Source of the DNA: Moniliophthora roreri
Taxonomy: Eukaryota > Basidiomycota > Agaricomycetes > Agaricales > Marasmiaceae
Reading direction: 5' to 3'
Length of the DNA stretch: 64,000 bases
NCBI GenBank assembly: GCA_001466705.2
Contig: LATX02000207.1
Location: 404,551 to 468,550 of the forward strand
A program made the translations under genes and the position numbers. A model generated the notes under the pieces. The model did no database searches. It saw only the letters and a program-made list of their open reading frames with translations, and was not told where the DNA came from. This document shows, one piece after another, positions 56,075-64,000 of the stretch (position 1 is its first letter; the number at the start of each line of letters is the position of its first letter).

Positions 56075-56290
56075 TGTAAGGTGGTCGGTACTTGACTACT
56101 CAAGCACACAGAGGACGCCCTACAGCATATAGAGCACGACAACGATAAGATTGTGTGACGAGGTAGTGAGAGTAAAAGACAAGTAAGTAAGTACGACATG
56201 GCAGGGTAAGTATGTAATGTAGAGGCTTTAGCTAAATAAGTATAGACAGATAACGATTAGATATACCATATAGGTAATGGGCGTGTTACA
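56075..56290 (-). repeat. G1 5' LTR
   Basis: 216 bp, pairs with 14682-14897. Followed on the right by AATAT. Confidence 0.95.
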
Positions 56291-56335
56291 AATATGTTAC
56301 TGTATGTTACTCACTGTTAAACATCTCCACATAGC
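56291..56335 (+). pseudogene. host gene cut by G1, resumed 3' part
   Basis: After the duplicated AATAT the frame of the 14197 gene continues as KKYVTVCYSLLNIST and stops at TAG (56333-56335). A GTATGT...CAACAG intron starting at about 56301 is an alternative 3' end. This segment overlaps the end of the minus-strand gene at 56307. Confidence 0.5.
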
Positions 56336-58661
56336 CTTTGCCTTCACCATTCCCGTTCCCAACAGGACCTGACATCAGTGAGGAATTGGTAGGATTCCAA
56401 TTCACCATCTGCTGATCAAGGAACAGTGATTGAGGGTAAAACTGGACCAAGTGAGGTGACATTCCCGGATAGCAGACGGGGGTCTGAGAGCCTGTGAATG
56501 GCATGCCCACACCAAATCCTTGCTGTTGTTGCTGAAGAACGAGCTGCTGAAGCTGTAGTTGCTGCTGTTGCTGAAAGAGCAGCTGTTGCGGGTTGAGTAT
56601 TGGAGCACTGGGTTGGGGCAGTGATTGTGAATGATACATGGAACCACTGGAATTGGTATGAAGCCATTGTGGTGCAACAGTGAAAGGATGAAGCTGCCCA
56701 TTGACTCTGGAAATGTGCAGATCAATTGCACCGGGCATAGGTGAAGACATGGCAGCAGAACCTGATGAGCCTTGCTGCTCAACAACCTCAGGTGCACCAA
56801 TAGTGGTAGCAGATGGAGCATTGATAGGCAATGTCCCTGGAGTATTCTGATCAGGCTCCGTACTGTTTATAGGAGTAGTGGTTATGGTGGGCGGAGTTGG
56901 AGAATGTGAGCTCTTCCCAACAGGGAGAGTCAAAGGCAATTCCTTTAGCGACAAACCCTGGATGGTGGGGGTAGGCAGAGCTGGTGTAGGCAGAGCTGGG
57001 GTAGGTAGAGCTGGAGCAGGAGGAGAGGAGGTAGACAGAGCTGGGATAGGCAAAGCTGGGGTGGGTGGAACTGGGGTGGGTGGAACTGGGGTAAGAGGAG
57101 AGGTAGACAAAGACGAGGTAGACAGCAATAGAACTACAGGGCCATTATGAGCAATAGCTCCAGAACTGAGTACTAGTTCAGAATGCTCGGGATGGGTCTG
57201 TGGTGTGTTGACTGAAGAAGGATCGTGAACAGTGGGCTGCACCAATGAAGCAACACATGTGACCGGAATACTTCCAGAAGGGTCTGGGCCCGTGACTGGA
57301 CCAGCAGTTGCTGAAGGGTCTGGGATCAGACCAACAGTCAAGAGGGCTGGACCGAATGATGGGGTTAGCTGCTCCTTGGAATGACGTTGCATCACTGCAT
57401 GCTAGGCATGGTGGGAGTGTCTCATCTGTAACATCTTCATCCTCTTCCTCACAATCGACATTACTGCCCAAAGGGCTGGAATCATTCAGAACAATTCAGT
57501 GTTTACACTCTTCTTCAGCTAGAAAAAGTCTGGTCAAAACATGCAAGCACCGAGAGGCCCAAAACTTACTGAAGACTGCTTGCCCATAGGAATTGCACAG
57601 ATAATGAAGCCGCTTGTAGCCCGCTTCATCCCAGTTCTGGAACAGAATGGTAGTGTTTGAACAGGGGACAACAGATGTGATGCTGTGATAATGGTAAGTA
57701 ATCACATTATTCAAAGAGAAACTGAGTACCACTGACCTTCTGGTTTCTATCTTCCCATATTTGGGCCTTGGTAGGGTAATGCAAACCATAACTATTCCCC
57801 CAAACACCATGGCAGTTGCGTCTGCTAAGGGGCCAATATCTCAAGACTGTCCTTCATTGCCCTGGTAACATATTAGCACATGTAAAGACACAACTGTGAA
57901 AACACATACTCTGCAAACTCCTCCGGTGTGCGTGTCCATTTGATATCAGCTTCATATTTGGTCATTTCTGCCTTGTATTGGTCGCTATTCAACTTCTGCA
58001 AATCTGCTATGACCTTTGGTCCCTCTTTGTCCATCTTTCTTTGAGTGAAAGTATTCATTGTATGTAGCCAGTTTCTATTACCACCTTTGGCTTCACCAAC
58101 AACATTCCAGTATTCAGCAAATTCGTCTCAGATCTTGCTAGTGTAGTGGATCTCCTGGTATCGTGCCAAAACTGATTTTTTGCGCGGTGTTTTCTTGTTG
58201 AGATTGCTGAGTTCTCTGAGGCAGTCGTTAACAACCGTGTTCTTGTCTTGGACCTTCTTCTTCTGCTTGGAACTCTTGTCACCCCAGCGATAGTAAGCCC
58301 AGTTACTGGCTTTCTGGAGAGATAATGTCAGTAAGGTAATCCTTGCACTGATCACTGCCAAGCAACTCACTTTTCAGAGATCAGCTTTGAAATCCTTGCG
58401 ATGGTCTGCCTCCTCCTGGCATTGATCTTCAGGGAACATATTAATGTCGGGTGGTGCATAGTCAGTATTTTCATCCAGGATATCATAGACAGGAAGATTA
58501 TATCCCCAGGTTTTAATGAAATATTTCTCAACCTCGTCAAGGAATAAGGTACTCTTCTGTCTCCAGAGTGATTCCAGGGAATTGAGATATTCACTCTTGG
58601 GTCCTTCATCCCACTTCCAATCATGGCCATGACCAGGGTTACTGGGTTTCGGCTTTGTCAT
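56307..58661 (-). pseudogene. spliced host gene or recent pseudogene, Gln/Pro-rich C-terminus
   Basis: ATG 58661 (MTKPKPSNPGHGHDWKWDEG). Exon 1 runs to a GTGAGT donor near 58367. The next exon (SNWAYYRWGDKSSKQKKK, KTPRKKSVLARYQEIHYTS) continues through FAEYWNVVGEAKGGNRNW to an intron at 57860-57905. Then come exons with LADATAMVFGGI and WDEAGYKRLHYLCNSYGQAVF, and a last exon 56307-57420 rich in Pro, Ser and Ala (repeats of ALPTPALPTP) and Gln. This is the layout of a widespread unnamed Agaricomycete family. In-frame TGA follows KDFKADL (58374-58376) and YTSKI (58128-58130), both where Arg fits. A TAG near 57402 can be removed as a 63-bp intron. It is probably decayed; function unknown. Confidence 0.55.
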
Positions 58662-59846
58662 ATTGATATGAACACGTGGATGTTGACAATGAGTGGGAGG
58701 TGTGGTATTGACACAGAACATGAACATGTCTAAGATGGTGTGATGAGCACGATGTAGGGTACACAATGGGTGAAACGAATTACCACAACACGAGGTCGTG
58801 TTTGCTGGTCCAGAAGGAAGCACTTGAAAAGGATGTGACAACGAGGTCCAGATGGAAGTAGAAGGATGAGAGTGAAAAAGCGTGGTGAGAATAATTTGTG
58901 CCAGTTTTAATGCAACTTACCAATGACCGCTTGATAAATTGGCCTAGAATCACTCTCTGAGGCATGCATTTACAATTTGTGCTTCTGCTTGACCTGCCAT
59001 CGATAAGCTTAAAGCTTGAGTGAATATTACATTTTATTTCTGTGCTCAGCTCCTCTTTTGAAGGGATAAAAAGAGAGTGAAAAAGCGTGGTGAGAATAAT
59101 TTGTGCCAGTTTTAATGCAACTTACCAATGACCGCTTGATAAATTGGCCTAGAATCACTCTCTGAGGCACACATTTACAATTTGTGCTTCTGCTTGACCC
59201 ACCATCGATAAGCTTAAAGCTTGGGTGAATATCACATTTTATTTCTGTGCTCAGCTCCTCTTTTGAAGGGATAAAAATGATTACTGACGCCATTTTCAGC
59301 TGCAAATAAACATGTTCCAAGCAGAATTTTGTGTTCATCTCATTGGGCAAAGGTTTTCCTAAGTTGTGGTTCACCACTAATGGGATGTGGCGTTAGATGG
59401 AAGGTGGCACTAATACAACTTTTTACCACTGCTACTGAACATAATTTAGAGACTAAGTGAGATTGCATGCTATTTTATGAGTTTACTGCTTAGACACAGT
59501 ATGTTTTCCCCTTTGTTTATAGGATGCATAATTTCCCAATGTTTCATATCTTAGGAATTAGAGTCCACAGTCCAAAGCCTGGTATGCCACATTTACTACT
59601 AAATAGAATACAAAATGCTTATTATTACAGAATGGATCCGGATCTACTCCCAAACAGAAAAAGGCTATTTCAATGGAACAGAACTGCCTATAGCCTAAAC
59701 ACCACTTGAGTTCATGATTCAGGTTTGTTGTCATTCTAATCTCAGTGCTCGAACTCATGGAAAAGTTATTTAGTGCATTCAATCATCAAGAAATCTTTGT
59801 CTTTTGGTGCGCTGATACTACAACAAGTGATACTATAACAAGGCAC
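58662..59846. other. intergenic region with 205-bp tandem duplication
   Basis: No supported gene. Apart from the duplication at 58868-59277 it contains AT-rich, non-repetitive sequence. Several 60-90-codon frames overlap on both strands without motifs. Confidence 0.5.
58868..59277. repeat. tandem duplication, two units of 205 bp
   Basis: Units 58868-59072 and 59073-59277, both starting GAGAGTGAAAAAGCG and ending GAAGGGATAAAA. They differ at only about five positions, all transitions. Each unit contains AAGCTTAAAGCTT, a short palindromic stretch. Confidence 0.9.
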
Positions 59847-61749
59847 CTATAGTGAACAACTCAGACCCCAACCACAGTTGGTGCACTGCTCTTGTTGATC
59901 GGAGATGACACTGTCACAACGGGGGCAGTAAGATTCATTGTCAGGATAGTAATCATAGTCATCATCACTCAATGTCGACGGTGCTGGAATGGGATTTGCT
60001 GGAACTGGTCACCAGAGCTTCCTCCCATAAATGCATAGATTCTTTGTGATCATCTTCCTCGCCATCTTCACGTAAATCTTCAGAATCTCGAAATTGACCT
60101 TCAGGTTCATAGAGCTGGAGAGTCCTGTCAAAATGGTCAGTAGTGGGATTGTCGTTTTCAGGAGATTGCACACGTTGAGGTCTGCACTGCATTGGTACAG
60201 AGCTCTGGAAAGCTCTGAGTCCTGGGGCTGCTGTATTCCTGGTCTGGGGAGTCATGCTCCAGCCTTAATTTGTATTTTTTCGCAACAGTATGCTTTCTTC
60301 AGGATTGTTGGCTGGATGTGAGTCATCGCAAAGGGGGTGATGCATAGCAGAAACTCACTTTACTGGTCTCCTGACGCACTCTCGAGCTCCCTTCACATAG
60401 TCCTGAGCCTTTTCCTCCTTCCTAAAAGTTGCTGAAGCTTGGGTGATGGCTCTGGATTTCATCATTTGCCTCAGAATCATCGAATTTGAAAAAGTAATAA
60501 ACACATTACTTGAGTACTCTCCGTTCCTTGATTTTTTCTTTATGTCTGTGAGCTCGATTAGTAAAGATCGGGCTTATGATAGATGATGCATAGAGACCCA
60601 TCTAGCATAGTACCTGGCACTCTTGAGACAACTTGCCTCTCACTGTTCCTCAGGAGTGTGATAAAGTCAGGCATGGGGCATAGTGGTTGAAAAGAACCTG
60701 GTTTTAGCTCAGCCTGAGCCGAATTTCGACTGGATGGCATTGGTCTATTTCGGCTTGTGTTCCTAATCATGTAGTTTTGGTGGGAGCTTGTCATCATTAT
60801 GCTCAGAACCCATTTTGTCAGTCTCCATTTCAGGGGCAATGTTGGCCTCGTGTTTAAGGTCACCATGTATTGCTTCGATTTCACGCTATGCAATGAAGCA
60901 TTAGATTGATATGTTCGGGATACAGAGCGAGGACGTACCATGTCTTTCACATATGCGGAAGCTGTGTTATGAGCCAAATTGGACCCCTTTGAACATATAT
61001 ATGATGATCAGCAATGGACATAAATACTAAGAAGTGACTGACAAAAACTACTGGACTGATAGCTTGTATTTTTTCATATTCCCATGTGACACTGCATGCA
61101 AAAGACTATCAAGAGAAGTTAGCACCAATCATTTTGACTGTGTACGAGAACCTACGATGGCAACATCTTGCTTAATAGTAACCCGAGACTGAGTCGAGGC
61201 AATGTCCTACAGACATGACATTCCATTAATGCCTCAAGAATGACAAACAATACCAAATGACATACTGGGACATCTTGAAAATCAACACTGCTCTGAGTCA
61301 TGGTAGAACCCCACAACAGAATAATCAATCAATAATAAATTAACAAGAGACGAGGCAACATACAGAGGACAAACAGTCATTGTCAACAGCTTCATTTACG
61401 CTTTGAGAGTAGCTCGAGCCCTATAGTAGCAATTATTAGTGACTGAGGCTGTGCATTGAAAATGGGTGATGATAGCTTACTATTTTCTCGTCATCAGATC
61501 TAACTTCTCCACCATCAGATCTATCATCTTTGTCATGGGCGGTAGGCGTCTTCGAGGAGCAAATCTTCTGTAAATTTGTTAGGTTCCTGGCACTGAAGAT
61601 AAAGAATGATGGCTGCACCAACGTATGTCCTCTATGATCTTCTTTGTCACCAGCTTCAGCCAAGAGGTAAGGGTTCTTCCGAGGAGGTTTCCCTAAAGGT
61701 GTCCCACTATTAGGCATGACAGTTACAAAAAAAAGACGACAAGCATACC
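59847..61749 (-). CDS. multi-exon host gene, acidic protein with C-terminal zinc ribbon
   Basis: Exons with good GT-AG borders include the one ending at 61749, 61692-61481 (GKPPRKNPYLLAEAGDKEDH), one with SSYSQSVNEAVDNDCLSS, short exons SVDFQDVP and DIASTQSRVTIKQDVAIV, then a hydrophilic region (GDLKHEANIAPEMETDKMGS) and an acidic segment (EDLREDGEEDDHKESMHL). The last exon encodes SYCPRCDSVISDQQEQCTNC, a four-Cys zinc ribbon, and stops at 59847-59849. The exact chain between 60977 and 59990 is not settled, and the first exon may extend upstream of 61765, where a GATATAAAAGC box lies at about 61853-61863. No family recognised. Confidence 0.5.
61693..61748 (-). other. 56-bp intron joining an H3-tail-like segment
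   Basis: Donor GTATGC, acceptor CTTTAG. Splicing joins GQHARMHTG to GKPPRKN in phase. Confidence 0.6.
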
Positions 61750-61968
61750 ACCAGTGTGCATTCTAGCATGTTGACCATGTCCATGAGTGACTATTGGTTT
61801 GGGATGATGGTATGAAGGAAGGGGATTCGAGGTGGCGTATGATTTCACATTGCTTTTATATCTGTGGCCTGGAGAGAGGGCTGAAAACTTGGCTGAAAAT
61901 GAGAGGAAGGCTGACTTCTTCAGTTCTGAAAATTGGGATTCAGTCCTGAAAAAGGGTAGTTGAAGCAC

Positions 61969-62080
61969 AAGATGATAAGCACATGGACTTTCCCTATGAT
62001 ACCCAATCTTATCTGAACTGCTCAGTCTTATCTATATGGCCCCCTTGCTGAACATGTTGGACATGCCGAGAAACAGGATA
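61969..62080. other. short intergenic stretch, nothing seen
   Basis: About 110 bp between the upstream limit of the minus-strand gene and the end of the KDZ remnant. No motif found. Confidence 0.4.
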
Positions 62081-63439
62081 CTATATTGAACTGACGTATG
62101 TATCAAGAGACTGGTCCTTCAGGTCTAGACTCTCCACAGGTGTGAGTTTGACTGAAGCATGAAGATATGTTTCCAGGCTGTATGCCAGTTTGTCAATCCA
62201 TTGCAATATGGCATTGGCCCGTTGTCTGATGGGTAGAAGGCAAGTAGACCAGGATTGGCCTCGAGCAAATTCAGATGACGCCTGGTCCATCGCATATGCT
62301 TGTAGTCCTTCTACATGCCAGGGTGCTATGGCCTTCCTATCTGTGCTACTCACCACTGTGACTTCCAATAGCAATATTCGATCGATCGTCTCATCTCCTC
62401 ATCAACCAGAAGGACCTCTTCACGAGTGTGCCATGCCCTTGCCCTGGCTCGACACCATTCGACACAGAGACCTAGATAGAAGCAATAATGAGAACCCAAC
62501 CAAACAAAAAATGTAGAAGAAAAAATAGTGTTATTCATACATACTTGCTTCTAACTCCTTATTATCATCTCCCTTGCCGATAGATACTAAATCCACAACA
62601 AGTTCTTTGCTTTGGCATCTGTGAGAACTACATCCCAATTCACATAAGCCAAGGGAAGAGAACTGGTTCAGCCCGGAAGAACTGCCTCAATATCCTTTTG
62701 ATCAACCCCCAATTTCTTCTGTGCCTTATGGAACTCCTCCTTCTCCTCCTCCCAAAGAAACCTTTCACCAATACCACGTATATCCTCTGGGTTCAAAACT
62801 TTCAGCACCTTTTCCCATTCACCAGGACCACGAAGGGAGAGCAGCGCTCAATGCGCTGCAGTGTACATTGCTTGCAGACCCTGAATACGAGCATCAATTT
62901 ATGCTCAAAGAGTGTTCATCTTCGTCCACATGGCCTGAGACTGTCCAGACTTGCTGTTGTACTTGTAAGTGAGAGATTGGGCTTGCAGCTGACCCCAAAG
63001 ACGAATAATGCACTTGTATGCTTGACCATACCAAAGTCGATTCTCAATGTCGATCAGCTTCTCTGAACATATCTTTCGGCATATAGCCTGCAGTAGTGAG
63101 CTAGGGAGGTGCAGATCAATGGCTTCAGCTTTGATGTCTGTGGTAGGTGACAAAACATGGTTGTCGAGGCCAGGCATGTGGATGCTCTGAGTGTCACGGA
63201 ATCAACAGATTCACTGAAGAAGCATGACTCAATGCTTCAGTGTGTCAGTCTCCTGATATATTGATTGCTTCAACTGCAAGGCCATTGCTGCTACAATTCA
63301 CCTGTCGATACATATTAGTTGAGACCCAAATGTGCATGCCTGCCAAGATACATACTGGTTCTCCTCAATATCCAGTGCTTCTGACAGCATTGTGCTCATC
63401 GACATTCCTTCTGCATTCTCCCCTTTTTTCTCTTGCTTN
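62081..63439 (-). pseudogene. KDZ (Kyakuja-Dileera-Zisupton) transposase, C-terminal remnant
   Basis: Successive pieces match the characteristic C-terminal part of Agaricomycete KDZ proteins: IDIENRLWYGQAYKCIIRLW, SLTYKYNSKSGQSQAMWTKM, then IDARIQGLQAMYTAAH and ALLSLRGPGEWEKVLKVLNP followed by EDIRG, and finally VEWCRARARAWHTREEVLLV, EEMRRSIEYCYWKSQW and EGLQAYAMDQASSEFARGQS. In-frame stops (near 62909, 62903, 62852 and 62669) break it. KDZ elements are cut-and-paste DNA transposons; the catalytic domain would lie upstream, in the gap at 63440. The call rests on the spacing and order of these motifs. Confidence 0.75.
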
Positions 63440-63440
63440 A
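63440..63440. other. assembly gap (single N) within the KDZ locus
   Basis: The first exon on the right and the C-terminal pieces on the left are far too close for a full KDZ protein, so the N must stand for missing sequence. Confidence 0.7.
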
Positions 63441-63852
63441 AAGAGGTGCATCCTATATTGGTGAATAAGATCAGCTAAACACAGTGAGCCATAATTAACA
63501 TCACACACACAGAATCCTCATAACACTTGGCCTTAGCTTGCTCCTTCTCAGTCTCCTGAATACCAACTCCATCCTGAGCAACTCCACTATCAAGATCTAT
63601 GGAATTATATGCTGTGGTGCTGGTAGTATCATTTCCTGGTTGTTGTTGTTGTTGTAGTGGTAGTGGTGGTGGTGGTAGTGCTTGTGGTTCCAGTGCTTGT
63701 TTCTGTTGCTCTACTTCTCGGGTAGTGATAGTCCCAATCACAATGCAACCAGATCCGGTGGAGGTACTGGCAGTTTCTCGCTGAACCAGAAGGTCATTGG
63801 TTGCAATCAGCTGTCTGTTCCTCTTTCGCTTTTGGCCAGCATGCGAATTCAT
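63441..63852 (-). CDS. first exon(s) of the KDZ-locus gene
   Basis: ATG 63852 (MNSHAGQKRKRNRQLIATND). The basic N-terminus could serve as a nuclear signal. A Gln/Pro run follows (PPPPLPLQQQQQP), then an acidic end (ETEKEQAKAKCYEDS), a GTGTGT donor, and an acceptor TATAG before 63453. It is probably the N-terminus of the transposase at 62081-63439, based on orientation and position only. 63853-64000 shows nothing further. Confidence 0.45.
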
Positions 63853-64000
63853 GGATCTGGCAGGTACTGCATGAAGGGATGATGGTAGTTGTGAGGAACC
63901 TGTTCCATGTGGAGGGTCATGAGATTAGATCAACCATGATAAGCCGCATATGGAAGCAGAAATTTACATCCACAAGTGCATCTCTGAGTCACTGATTTCT

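Larger units (their letters stand above)
14682..56290 (-). mobile_element. G1: Ty3/gypsy element expanded to 41.6 kb by nested insertions
   Basis: Bounded by 216-bp LTRs (14682-14897 and 56075-56290) that start TGTAAGG and end TTACA, flanked by the 5-bp duplication AATAT (14677-14681 and 56291-56295). Removing G2 and G3 at their target duplications leaves one minus-strand element with Gag, protease, RT, RNase H, integrase and a third ORF. By hand count the LTRs differ at about 10 of 216 positions, nearly all transitions, making it the most diverged LTR pair of the nest and hence the oldest insertion. Confidence 0.92.

Noticed and set aside
59524..59782. Small overlapping frames on both strands as genes
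   Set aside because: No motif, AT-rich composition and no supporting exon structure.
1..64000. tRNA or rRNA genes
   Set aside because: I found no cloverleaf-like or rRNA-like stretch by eye; a covariance-model search would be needed to exclude them.

Overview
This window looks like a transposon-rich stretch of a basidiomycete genome, most likely an Agaricomycete. The evidence is short GT-AG introns of about 50-60 bp in the few host genes, chromodomain Ty3/gypsy elements, Ty1/copia elements with CCHC Gag, and a remnant of a KDZ (Kyakuja-Dileera-Zisupton) transposase. About 53 kb of the 64 kb is LTR retrotransposon. Four single Ns (6785, 32497, 43418, 63440) mark assembly joins. Two of them are flanked by exact duplications and are probably not biological.

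Layout. 1-12252: a tandem Ty1/copia array on the minus strand (gag of copy A, a shared LTR, the internal region of copy B, LTR). 12253-14681: host sequence with a six-exon minus-strand gene (12956-14054) whose exons I could join into a clean 270-aa frame, and the 5' part of a divergent plus-strand gene. 14682-56290: one Ty3/gypsy insertion (G1, 216-bp LTRs, target duplication AATAT) swollen to 41.6 kb by nesting. G2 (44109-51468, TSD GATGG) sits in its reverse transcriptase. G3 (18282-42921, TSD GTGCT) sits in its pol upstream of integrase. G5 (22798-30680, TSD ATAGC) sits inside G3. G4 (32498-39783, plus strand, TSD TACAC) sits inside the LTR of G5. 56291-64000: host sequence again, with the resumed plus-strand gene, two spliced minus-strand genes or pseudogenes, a 205-bp tandem duplication and a decayed KDZ transposase.

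How the elements work. G2-G5 are chromoviruses whose LTRs and leaders carry a visible Tf1-like self-priming system: an 11-nt primer (CAGCTTGACCT) in the LTR lies exactly 33 nt after a TATA box, and its complement lies 2 nt after the 5' LTR. Gag and Pol are joined by a conserved GGGTTTT slippery heptamer immediately before the gag stop. Downstream of pol all four carry an extra ORF with two zinc knuckles, overlapped by a second open frame. G1 is a different gypsy lineage with its own unrelated third ORF.

The strangest signals are two blocks (42 and 25 bp) in the copia LTRs where copy B is the base-by-base complement of copy A without reversal. No ordinary DNA rearrangement produces that, so it is either a data-processing fault or something undescribed. 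Decay throughout is dominated by C-to-T/G-to-A changes, typically turning CGA codons into TGA.
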